DNA from: Rachycentron canadum
Lineage: Eukaryota; Chordata; Actinopteri; Carangiformes; Rachycentridae
NCBI GenBank assembly: GCA_038496675.1
Contig: CM076669.1
Coordinates: 13,782,036-13,846,035, forward strand
Length of the DNA stretch: 64,000 bases
Direction: 5' to 3'
The notes below the pieces were generated by a model. It searched no databases, had not been told where the DNA came from, and saw only the letters and a program-made list of their open reading frames with translations. Position numbers and translations under genes: made by a program. Positions 35,801 to 48,900 of the stretch are shown one piece after another (the first letter of the stretch is position 1; every line of letters starts with the position of its first letter).

Positions 35801-38800
35801 TTCAAGTGCTTTCAGAGTTTCAACTCAAATTACACTTCCTGTATAATATTTCACATTCATTTAATTACAATTTCAATCAAACTTTCAATGCAGTAATCAC
35901 TTCTTTTGAACATTTAGCTTTTTCTAATTGCTGCTCTGAAAAAGTTGCAGCAGATTATAGTTGAGTTGTGGCTTGACCAGCCCCTCTCTGTTGTTTTTGC
36001 TAGAGGACAAAAGGTCCTGTTTACAGTTTGACTCATGAGCAAACAAAAGACACCTTAACCACCTGGACCTCAGTGACACTGGTCCAAATCTAAAAATACT
36101 CCCAAAGATTCCAGATGAATTCCTGTGAAGTGTTGACTGGACTGTCCACAGGCAGCAAGGACAGAGCTCATGCAGCCCTGCAGTGAGGCTTGTGAGGAAA
36201 CTGCTCTTTTCAAGTTTGAACAGTCCTCGTGTATCAGAGATAAGATATTGTCAAAAAAATTGAAGATAGTGTTGCTTTGAATGCAGTTTTTATTTAAATA
36301 AATGTGATGCACAGCAGTGATCCAGTGTTTACAAGCTTTTCCAAGAGCTGGTCTACTCTGGTACAGAGAAATATGTTGCACATGTGTTTCCTTGCATGAC
36401 TGTAAATAAATGGATTAGTGTCAGTGAATATAGTTGGAAGAAACTGAAACAACACAACGTGGTTTAACCCAACAGGAGGTTTAACCATGGTAAAACGGAC
36501 TCCTGTAACATACTAACAGGTCAGCTGAAAACCAGTCTGGATTCAGGTCAACAAATGAGAAGGATCAGTTCCTCCATGTATCACTTCCTGTTTTCCTTTC
36601 CCAGGCAAGAGCGACTCCAAGACAAGTGTCTGAATGCGTTACCGTGATGGTAACCATGGTGCTCTGAAAAGCCTCCCGTCCTGGCTTCTGGGCCTGTGCC
36701 CCGCACCAGCCACTTCATCCATTACTGCCCAATGACAGTAGCTGTGAGCACTCCTCTTAGCCAGTACCAGCCAATCAGAGATGACATACAGAGCCTGGCC
36801 CTTGCCAGAACATTGCCCACTCTCTGGTTTTATCTGGTTGCAGCAAAAGTCAACGTAGGCCTCTGTGTTTGGGATGGGATTTGTTGAGGAGATACGGCGA
36901 TGCAGGGTGTATGTGTGTGCTCGAATGTGTTTGGGTGTGTTTCGCGTTTAAGAGAATTTCTTGGCCAGGCATGTGCTGCTGAGCACACAGATGTTTCTTT
37001 CAGAGGCGGGTATCAGTGGAGAAGAGCTGAGAAAAGGAAGAGAGCCAAGTGAGTGTCCTTGAGGCGCATTGAGTTTGAGTGGCGCCTCGTTGTCCCCTAA
37101 ATAAGATTACAGCATTTACTCGCCCCTGCTCTTCCTCTGAGAGTGTAACACAATAAATAAAAGAGGCGGTGGGTTTTTTTCTCTTTCTCTTGGCAAAAAA
37201 AAAAAACAAGTTTCGTTACATTGGCGCTTTCTTTTCAAAACTGACTCACTCCCCCATACAGAGTGTACATTGGCTACAGCACTAGATGAAAGGGAAATTT
37301 GTCTCTGAAAGGATATTGCTGATAATATTTCCTTTTTATGTAGATGAAAGCGCATATAAAGCCTGGTAAAGACGGCTTAAAGCCTTGCATGATGATCACA
37401 GAATGAGAATGTGTAGATAGCAGTTGACTTCACTTGCTATGCAAACTGGCAGGAGTTGGGTTGAGTAGAGGGTCAGCTGGAGGATCTGCTTCCCTCACCA
37501 TGCATGTTGCTGTTTTAGAAGGATGATCTGCGTGAGACACGTTGGACTGCCTGTCTGCTGAAGCATACAAAGGAGAGCAGCTTACTGTAGATGATTTGTG
37601 TTGTTGCAAGGCACAGTATCAGCTAATGATCAGCTGTCTGTCTTTCAAAAAGCTCCTTTTAGCTTTGAGGTAATAGTTCAAAATCAAATCCAAAGTAAAG
37701 TTTGCTGAAGTGCTTCTCTTTCCTCTTAAAGCATGTGAGTCTGGCTTTTACTCTTTATCTGAATTGCTTTTTTTGTTTGGTCTCATAGGGCAGCACAACA
37801 ATCTGTAGCCTAACATTAAGTTGATATATCAACAGCTACCTAATTACACACACTGAAACATGGAGAAATATTAACATTGATTTGAGTTCTGTTTCTGGCC
37901 TCCTGATAAACACAAGTCCAATATTCATCCTACTTTAAACTCTGTTTTTGTCTCCACCAGCCCTAGAAGAAAATATCTGGTTCTTTAGCTGTTAAATATT
38001 CTACTATGTTTACTGGCTAGTTGATAACCTTGTTTCTGTGTTGTTTGGTGTTGGGAAGGTAGCGTGCATTTGGGTTAAAAGAGCTTTTTCTCAAAACCTC
38101 TGTCAGGTGAAATGAGGTGGATAACAACCATAAGACTGAACCAAAACACTAGAATTGTGGACCATGAAATCAAAACAATGAGCTAAAAGATGCTAAACTG
38201 CTCAGTATAACTGAAGAGAGCTGCAGAGTTGGATGACAGTTGTGTGTGGCTTTGACACTTTGCTAATTGCATTGCTAATAGAAAAAATATTGAATAGTGC
38301 ACCTTTAATGCTCAAGTTTGATTAACTGCATTAACCCAAGTTAAAGTCACAGTACGCAGTTGTTGTGATTGGGATGGAGATATGCTACATTTGCATAAAA
38401 GCACATACAATGCTTAAAAAGGAAACGATTTACAAAGGAGTCCTTGATCCATGATTTAATGCATTGACTATCCAGTCACAAGCATAAATAATTCTGTCCA
38501 CCCATGAAATGAACATCTTTACTTTTATACCATCACTTCTATAGCAGGAAATCACACATTGTGATTGTGTGCTTCTGTGACCTTCAGGGCAGTATGTGCT
38601 GTGATCATGTGACATCAACTGCAGATAAACAAGGCGGACCTCTTGGAATTCATTTGGCATTTTTGTTGATTTTTTCTCTGAGTAATATTTCACACAATGC
38701 AGCGTTAAGAGGGAATGAACCATTGAATCTGCTCTTTGCTGACTCAAGATTGGAGTTCTCACAGATAAATGAGATGCAGCCATGTTCTTTTTGTAGCTTT

Positions 38801-39928
38801 CAGTTTGGTGGTCGACCATGTCATGTTCAATTGATCTTTGGTTTTAGCAGTCAGCAGGCTGTTTGTTTGGGCGCATTAAATCCACTACATTTGTGTCATA
38901 TCTCATACTTGAAAGTGATGTGAAGACTAACAAATGTTTGGTTTGGGGTCGACTGGCTGCTGTTTAGCATCCCTCCAGTGAGACAGATCCCACCATAAAA
39001 AACAAAAACAAAACGTTTTAACCGTGTTATTGAAATCATACCAGCAATATTACAGAAAACTGACACTTTCAGTTTCAATGTCTAGGCTGAATCTGAATAT
39101 GACACAGGCATGAAATCATTAATAATATAGTGTATATAGTAAAATATCAAATCAAGTCTGGGTGCACTTGTGACCACAACCACCTGTAACCACACCCAAA
39201 AGTGATGCCACAGTGTACTGACGCACCCTGGAGTGTACTTCTACATCATTTTCAGTGGCTGCTATGTTGCACTTTAAAGTACAATTTCAGTTAGTTTAGC
39301 TGAGTAACTTTTTTTTGACAATATGTTATAATGTAGGTGGCCAGGCTACAGCCTTTCACAAGACCCTAACTGTCCAGGAGGCCAGAGGCTGGAGATAGCA
39401 AAGCAGATAGAGTAAGAAAGAAGTAGAAATATTAAACTGTAAAAAATTGTCATGAAGCTTGTGTTCTTTGTTTTTTTTTTGTTTTGTTTTTTTTGCATTT
39501 GTAGCACCACCACAGGCCATAAGGCAGGGCACAAAATGACTGAAATGATTCTTTATATTAGCTTTTTAAAAGAAATTACACCTTTTTGTGCATCTGAGGA
39601 CGAAGTCAGCAAGTTGAATTCATGTAAACAAAGTCAACCTGATGCACTATGATGTTGTAGGAAGCATCATCTAATGTGTGGGGGTGTCTTCTTCCTTTAT
39701 TCCCCAGGCGGAGTTCTCAGAGATCAACCTGGCCTCCTACGTCAACTCGGGATGTATGGTGGACATGCAGGTCAACAAAAGCGGCACTAAAGTGGTCAGG
39801 TAAGTTGCTCAAGGCCTGACAGAGAGCTCCTGCCCTTTGACGCATTTGCCCACGCAATCTGTAATCTGCCTCAGTGAGCTTGCACAAAGACTCCAGTCCC
39901 TCCAGTCTCTCAGTGGCACTGAGCATGA

Positions 39929-39964
<36 letters not shown>

Positions 39965-42900
39965 CATATATAATGCTGCTGCACTCAGAGAAATCAGGGC
40001 TGTAATATGATTATGTGGAAAAACTAAAAAAAAAAAAAAAAAAACCTCTTGTCCTCTAGATACAATGCCAACCTTTTGATAACTGGGAGTAGTTAGTTAC
40101 TTTTTTTGTCTTTTTGCAGTTATCAGTTAAATTATTCATTTATACCTTTGAGAGAAAAGGTGTCATCTCTCAGTGGCTGGTAAGCAGCACCAGCTTGACA
40201 CGTGGAGCTGGATGTTTAAATAGCCTGCTCTGCCTCTAATGATCAGCTGATCTGGGTGGCAAAGATGACATCATGCTCCTGCCTCAGTCTGAAAGCCACC
40301 ACTGTTTTAGTTACTAAATCACTGTACAGGAATGAGGCATCATAGCTTTAAAGCTGCTATAATCAATATTTTTAAATTAAAAATGGCTCATGATGACAAA
40401 ACTAAAAAGTAATTATCAACCAACTCTGCATCATGGGTCATTTTAGCATGTTTCAATTAATAGAGGCTTTGGAGCAGATTTTTCTTCATTACTGCTCAAA
40501 TAATGAGCAAAACTCATGATCAGATAAAGAGAGAAACTTCAAATCAGCTCTAGAACAACACAAACACATGTGTGAAACTTTCTGTGTTGATGTTTTCTTT
40601 GGTTATTATGGTTTGCAGTGATTTTATCTATAAAATAAGGAAAATTCAATGTCCATTTTTTTGTTTTTTCTCGTTTTATGAGCTACTGTTCCCTATTACA
40701 GTGAACAGAGTTTATATTGAGTCACATATATGATGAGCTGAGGTTGTGCTGATTCTGAATATGTGGAGACTTAGTGAAATTAAAAAAAAAAGACTATCAG
40801 AAAAAATACAACAACATGAAAAATAGAAAATACTTAATGTGGCTCTAAAAGGGTTAATGCAGGTTTAACAAAAAGCAGGAGTATTAAAGAGCAGACTAAT
40901 CAGCTAAATTAGCACTAAAATTAGATCTATGATAGAAATATTGATAATGGAAATATGTATTATCCTGCAATATTTTCTTGCTGCTAAACCAGGACTTATG
41001 TCTTCCACTAAGATGTAAATCTAACGTACATAATAAAACCATTTTGGAATGAGATGATTACTGTTAAAGTCAGCATTGATCTAATTCTTTAAATATTTCA
41101 ACAGGTTCAGTGAAAATAAAAGAATACAGGAGTATTAATGGCTTCCATATAAAATGTGCAGCTTTAATCATTGGGAATAAATTTGCTTTAGTACACAGAT
41201 TTCTAGCATCAGTGTCCAGTGTCAGCCCACCACACCAGCCCCGTCTGAGGAACAATCAGCTGATCTGTGCATCTGCTCTGACTCCACACACTTTTGCAAA
41301 ATAACTTTTATTATCGGTGTTGAAAGCAGCATTTGTACCGGAAATGGCGCGACCATGTAGCGCAGTGAGAAATCAAGCAGAGATAATGACAGACAGGGGC
41401 TGTAATGCAGCTGATGTTACAATGCGACCTGTTGTCAACGCTGACACAGAGGTCATTGTGTGGGTTGATAAAACTGGAACAACAGAAGCCAAATTGAGTG
41501 CAGATGGTCCGACTGCTGCCCTATTCACAAACACTGACATTCATTGGCAAATAGTTGCGGTTGATGACTATGAAGTTGGTGACAAATTGTACAATAGTCC
41601 TTTCTAGCAAGCAGACTGATTGGTCGAGGATGAGTCAGGCGTAGTGGTTAGAAAGTCTGCAAAAACTTCAAACCCTCAGTTGTTGCTGTGTTTCCATCAG
41701 TCATAATGTTTCCTCACTGATTAAAGACAGTGGAAGAACCGACTAAAATAAGTGACCAGTATCTGTCCTTGCCATAGATTATGGCCAACGAAAGCTAATT
41801 ATTTCTCTGATAGCACCATGTTTCATTCTGTGCCAGAAGAATGTTGTAATACATCCACTGATAAACAGAGGACAGACAAAACAGTAATTTCCCACGCACA
41901 ATCTAAATGCACTCTGGCTAATTACCTTTTCCCTTGAGTGTGTGTGTGTGTGTCATGGGAGGATTGCACACATGCCCACGGACATGTTCACACTGTATAT
42001 TTAAAGCAGGCTCCTCCTTTTCACACGTGTCCCCTGGCTGTTGTGCTCATAACGCTGTGACCTCTGACCTCTGTCCACAGACATGCTCCCTGAACACATC
42101 TCCTCTGCTGGCTTCATGCAGCAGCACACTTTCTCACACGTATTTGGTTTCACACTTGTTTATACAGTCAGGTTTCTCCCCTTCTGTCAAGTGCACAACA
42201 CATTATAAAAAACTGAGTCTGCTGTACAGCTAGAGAGATGAATGAAACCATGAATACAGGATATAAACAGTGTGTGAAGCAGGTTCTTGAGTCCATATTG
42301 ATCACAATACATCTGCTGATTGCTCTGTATACAGATCACTTACATGTAAAGATCATACAGACTATCTTAGGATGTGATCATATAAATATCTGTCCATGTA
42401 AAATGAATGCATTTGTAATAATATGATATTCACAATTAGAAAACATAATTTATGATTTCCAAATTTTTCTTCCTTAACTTAATTCTCTGACCTTGTTGCG
42501 TCCCCCTCCTGGTTGTGCCACTTTTCTCTATACAACTTCAGAAAAATCAGCCCTTAGCTGCCTCAGTACCCCACTCAGCTCCCGGTCCAGGTCCACTCCA
42601 CTGGCCACTGCCCATGTCCGAATCATATTCTAGTCCCATCTGTTATTGTTACTCCTGCTCAGTCCAGACTGTTCTGGTCTGTGGTTCGCTGATGGTAGAA
42701 CAAGTTACTGGATTCTATAATAGCAGGGGTGTCCCTCTATCCTCAAGACTCATCTCTTTTGAGAGCAGCTCCCCTTCTGACACCTCTAACATGTCTAACA
42801 AGTCACTTGCTATGCACTTAGTAAATAGATGTTGTACTTAGGCCGAGGTCTCCTACTGCTCTGAGTCTTTACTGATGTCCCTCAACTGTTAGTCACTCTT

Positions 42901-45900
42901 GATAAAATCTTCTGCCAGATGAGTAAATGTTAATGACACTTTGCCAGTTTAACTGAATGTGTTACCTGCGACTGTCTCACAAGAAAAGCTGCAGTTTTTG
43001 TCAAGTAATTAGAATCCAGCTCAAGAAACAATAAAGACTACTGTATAAAAGGTTAGTTACATACATACATACAACATAAATACACTGAATGACAATTGCT
43101 GAAAATGACTATAAATAGTTGTATAGTCTGTATGTCTTTAATGTTCTTTTCACATTGTCCTTTATTGTTAGGCCCCAGATTGACAGCATCATTTGTGGTG
43201 GATGTGTTTGTTTTGTTTGTTTGTTTTCCTGCTTCTTCTCCCAAATTTGTCTTGATGAGCCAACATGACGAGTCTGACCACTGGCTCTTGGTCTCAGAGC
43301 ATAAAATAAAAATGCAACTTTGCTACCACTGTGTGCGACGTGCAACGTGGCATGCACTGTACGGCCGACAGTCCAGCAGAGCGACACGCCACAAGGTACA
43401 GTAGTTATGGCGTGTTGTTCCCTGCTGCACTGCTGTAGTCAGCCCTTTGGCTTCTCCACTGTCTGCTGCCAAAACCTCCGAGCGAGCTGTTCAGCTCAAA
43501 GAGGGAACGCTGGTCTGGCTGAAAGACGGACCACAGCAGCCAAGTCTGATAAGCCACAGAGCAGCGTCTCTCTCCTCCACCATCCTCTCAGCCCTCCTCC
43601 TGTGGTAAAAAAAAACTTGTGATTAATTCGTGGTGGTTAATGTCGGCCAGTGGGAGCGTTAACTGCTGGTGACTGAGGAGCTTGTTTTGCTGCTGCACTC
43701 GCTGGAGCTTGTTTTGGGTCGCAGCATCAGCTCAGTGGCCCCAATGTGAAAGAAATTGAAATGTGAGGTGGCAGTTTAATGTGACTGTTGGGAGCTGTTT
43801 CCTCCATGTAACACTGAACTTTGAGTGTGGAAAACACCAGAATTCAATTAGACCTCATCGCTCTCAGATGGACTAATTAATACTTCTACACATATTATTG
43901 TCCCCATGAGGACACTAATACCTACGCTAACGCTGAATCTCAATGACACTAACTTCAAGCTGGTCCAACTGGCTTTTCACTGGAAGTACTGGTAACAGAT
44001 GTGACAGATGGTATCCAACACAGGCCTCCATTTAACTACCTCTCTACGTGTTTTTCAGAATAACAGAAACTTTCAGTTCCAGTCAAGATTCATGAAAAAA
44101 GATGCATTCACTGCAACTCTGAACATTTCAGTCATCAAACAAATCAGTGGCAGATGTGGGGTTATAAATGTAACTGAATCGTATCCAACAACTAACAACA
44201 GCAAGTAAGTTCTGCTTGAATCAAGTCATGTTTAACTTCATAAAGGTCACACTTACAATGTGAATTATTCGTCAATATTAACCAATAAAACTCAATTTAG
44301 CAACTGTTTGATGCACATGTGTTCCTTGGATGGTCTGAACAACACAAACAAATAAAAAGCGAAGCTCATAAGAAGCGGGACTGTTGATGCCACATGTGCT
44401 GTCAACATGTGACAGCACATGTGGCATCAACATGTGGTTCACTTGGTTCATTGGTAGCTGTGGTTGCAGCTGTTAGGAACAATAAAGGCGTTCACTTTGA
44501 CAAAATTTGTCACTTTGAGAGTCGTTATTTTTGTGAGTTGAGTTACAATGTCTTCACAGCTACATACAGCCGTGTTCATGCTTGTTATTATTTTTCATGG
44601 ATGTAGCTATGTGGCTAAATAATTAAGCCTTTAGTTTTAAAACACATCACTCCTGGCTCCTCAAACTGAGACTTTTGGATACGCTGTTCGACCTGGACAT
44701 AGACATGCACATTCATTGCCTGATAACAAATTACAAAGGTTGCTGAGCTTGTTGTTTTTTCTAGCAGCTGTTGTGTCAAATCTTTGCTGTACTATGTTCA
44801 TAGTACTGTTTACATCAACATGTGCACGTCCAGTGTAGGTGAGGTCATGTGATGTGTTTCCAGTGTGTTAGTTCGGACAGGGATTTTTTTTCTTATAAGG
44901 AACTAAACTGGTCGTTGAAGTAGATAATTTTTATTCTCAATTGGTATTTTGGCATTATTCAAGAGTCATCATAGAGAGAAGTATGACCATAGATTGTAAA
45001 TAAAGATGGACGTAGCCTCTATGACGTTACGTTTCTGAAGAGTGGGTTTGAAGCTCAGCTTGAGCTGCTGCACAGTCGCCCTCTTGGCAGAGCCTGACTC
45101 AGCTGAACCCAGCTAACCCAAAAATGGGCAAAGAGAAGGGCCATATGTGAAGCCATAACTTGTACATGGTGGTTTGTGGCTAGTGCATGTTCACACACGT
45201 ATCACTCAAGGCTTTAAACCATAATAACATTTAAACGGATGAGTTATCTAAAAATTCAGCTCCTATACAGTTGTTGTGAAGGAGGAAATTACCTGGAGTC
45301 TATGGATTGACAGCCTCAAGTGGTCATTTGAGGAACTGCAGTTTTAGCACTTCTCTGCTGCCTTTATTTTTTAGCCTGGGAGGTTGTTGTTGGGAATGCC
45401 ATGCAACAAAGGTCCCACCCAGCCAGGGGATACATCTTGGACACTAGAGTTATGTGGTATGCTCCTTAACCATTAGGTTGCTTTGACTAGCAGAAACAAT
45501 GGGTACAAAAATAGACTGATGTGACTTACTGAACAAATCACAATTGTGGGCAGCAATTCAGAGGTCTGGAACCAGGCGAGATTACACATCAGCCTCATGT
45601 TAACAGTGGGTGGATTAAAAACATGGACACAATGTATGAAACAGTGCAATATTTCTTTAACTGATGGACCAATGGAAGTTTAGCTAATGTCCCATGAAAC
45701 CCATCATAGTAGGAAGTCCTATTCGCAAAGTGGAAACAGTGTTTAACAGTGTTTATTCACAATTTACAAGCCTCTCATTACCTAAGATAAGTACAGTCGA
45801 CCCTGTTTGAGACAATTTAACTCAACAATACATTGAATCTTGCTTTGTGGCATTTTTGCCACAAAACTGCCTTGTCACATTCCTCACCATCCTAAACCCC

Positions 45901-48900
45901 ACAGATTGAGGGACGGAGGCAGCCAGATTACATTAGCAGATCCTTGTCTGACTTCCTCCTTTTTTCTTCTTCTTCAATTTAATTTTTGGTCCTGAAAGCT
46001 TTTGGTCTCCGTCAGACAGAACCACCCCCTTTTTTTTCTTTCCAATACCAACATTAGACATTACAAGACTCTTCTACTCTGGTTACTTCAGGTGATGATT
46101 TAACGCCGAGACCACACAAAGATGGTTTAGACACGCACACAATAACAAACCTCAACCCTCCCTCTTCCCTTGACCCTTGTGGAAGCCCATTTTAATCAGC
46201 GAAAGACTGTCTGCCTGAACAGCCTCAACACCTAATACCTCAGACAGGTTCATCTTGTTACCGAGCAAATAAATCCCACTCAGAGACATGCTGAGTTCAG
46301 ACATGGCTTTAGGAGGCCTGAGGGTGGTTTTCTTTAGGAGCGCTGAGATTGTAATGAAAGCACACAGCGACCGTGAGGCCTACTCCAGTGTCCCTGCTTT
46401 TGTAATATATACATGAATACAAATGGCCCCACTAATTCACTCAAACTCCTAACTACACTCATTTCCCTTCCTGCCAGAGGTCATTTGGTGCTCTATCGCT
46501 CCTGCAGCTCCGTCCCTCATTACGTCTGCCGCCCATGTGATTCTTCTCCAAATCCTCAACACGATCATCGTTAAGCAACCAAACATGCTCCGATTTGTTC
46601 TGCTGGTAGATATGTTTAAGTTACACCCTCTCGTGTTTGGATTTAAGAGGTGTAATTCAAATTAATCTACAACTCTTTGTTATTTCAGTTGTTGGCGCGT
46701 GTTCTTTGTTTTCTACCTGACCTTTGCTGTGTTCAGTTCAGTGTGGAGATGAGCACTGGAGTGCAAACTCAGCTGGAGGCGATCCAGAGCTCTGGCAGCC
46801 CTGACAGGGCCACCGCCCAGGATCTGAGCTGCTGCCAGGTGCCACTGGGCCTGGAGCCACAGCCACAACCACAAGGAGTCGTACATCCAGGCCAGGGGAC
46901 CACAACATGATGCTAGGCTACAGGGAGTCACTGTACACAGAGAACAGAGAGTTCCCAAGGGTTCTGTGGATACGGTTGTCTTATGTGAACACTCCTGCAT
47001 AAAATGCCAAAAATAACTGTCTGATTCTGGTGGTTGTTTAATACACAACATTACCATTTGCTGTGGATCCAAGGCGTTAGATCTAAATGGTTTTACTTCC
47101 TCCGGAAAACCCCCATTTGAGTTGTTTTTGATTGACAATGTTAGCATACCACATTTTCATTAGCAGGGAACCAAACCAAGTATTAAAGTAAACCCCCAAA
47201 GCTAAGATCAGAAGCTGATGTTTATAGTGACTGTTGGAACATTTTGTTGCACTGCGACAGCGCTGCCAAAAAGCCTGGCAATTTCACATATATTAATGAT
47301 TAATTCAATTGCTTTGGATTCACATCTGTTATTCTGAAAGTTGCACAAGGGAACTTTACTGACCGTAATATTACACTTCAAGAGTAGTAGGAAGCATTAA
47401 GTGCAGTTTTCACTTTGCTTTTGGTTCTGTTTTTGGTGTTTGAGTTCTTTCTTTGATAATGTTTGTCCTGCTAACAGATATTTCTCTCCAAGGTGCATTT
47501 CCCTCCATTGACAGAGAGCCAGTTTGGCATAATGCACCATTGTGTGCATAGTGCTCGGCTGATCCGGGTATGTACCGTTTGACGTTTGTGGCATTCCTGC
47601 AGAAATCTACGTCGATTATCCTTATCAATGAGAGACAGACTGATGGAGGAAGATAAGGCTCTTACCAGCTTTTGAGCTGGGTACAGGGCCTTTATGAGGA
47701 CAAATGTTCCCCGCAATTCAGACATCCCTGTGGAGCCTATTAGAAGGTCAGAGATTCTGTAAGATAAATGGATCTGGAGACCAAATGGCAGCATATTGTC
47801 CTGGGTTTGAATAGTTTTTTTGCTCTAGGAATGCTGATGAAAACATCCTGTTGGCACTGTTGAACAGTATTGTATAATGGTCTTATGCAACTGACAGGCT
47901 CGCTGTGTGTTCATATGCAGACACATAAATTGTGGTAAACTTCTTACTGTTTTGTATTGTAAGAACTTTGAGCTTTACTTGCCTTTGGCTGTCACTCTTC
48001 ACCACAGGCTTTTCAATTTCACTAAATTTAACCTGCTTTAACAGTTTTGATCGCTTAGGTGCCGTGGAAATATGCTATAAATTAGGCAGCAACCACAGGG
48101 GCTGACTCCCAAAGTCAATCAATCCCCATAGAATGCAATGTTAAAATGTCCAACTTTGCTTATAAGAACTTTATGTGTATATCCTGTTCCAAAAAACTGT
48201 TTTGGTCTCTATAGCTAATTTCAACCTTCATGACAATTTATAATTAATTCTCTCAAACTTTATTACAGCTTAAAGTTGAACATAATTGATGGTGTGGTAC
48301 CTTTGAGGTACAGGTTGGTGTCCTGACAGTTGGTTAGCCACTGGATGTCAGTTCGGACTCACCTCAGCTAATTTGGTCACCAATAGTGACCTGTCAGCCT
48401 TATTAGTGGGGTTGGTGCCTTTTGGAGGATTTTTCATGTCAATATCAGACAGATAATTTGACTTGTTCGTGTTGTTGTTTACATGTTTGTTGACTTGTAA
48501 CTGGCAGTAGCTGATACAGTGTTGTGTTAGCACTTTTCACGCTGGTAAAAAAACAGCTAACACTGGGCTTTTGTTGGCAATTGAAAAGGCTTTCAGAATC
48601 AGCTCTTTATGCCCCTTTTCCCACTGTAACAGCTCTCAGAGCCGAGACACAGTAAACAGACCAGTCACCTGTCACACACCTGAATCTCTGCGGCTACACT
48701 GAGGATGACAGAGTTTAAAAAGCACACACTCACCAATCGAAGCGTCTCACACAATGGCTCCGACACAAACGACCCAGGATTAGGACACATCTGTTTTATC
48801 AGTCTGGACAGTGGCTAGCAGCTCACTCTCCCACTGCATTTGCGTGTGTAAACTCTGAGGGCATTTGAAAACATCGCTCATCGAAGTTGTGTGTGTCCTC

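Larger units (their letters stand above)
30204..39707. other. syn3: syn3 intron, 9.5 kb
   Basis: It contains a full foldback repeat (30562-31004), an ATCC microsatellite (35435-35490), family B repeat (37905-38312) and several T- and A-runs (for example 31320-31345). Open frames up to about 130 codons (such as 38430-38819 minus) show no recognisable domain. No RNA gene was seen. Confidence 0.8.

Noticed and set aside
41317..41607. 96-codon plus-strand frame in a syn3 intron
   Set aside because: Composition looks plausible, but there is no family match that I recognise and no splice or UTR context.
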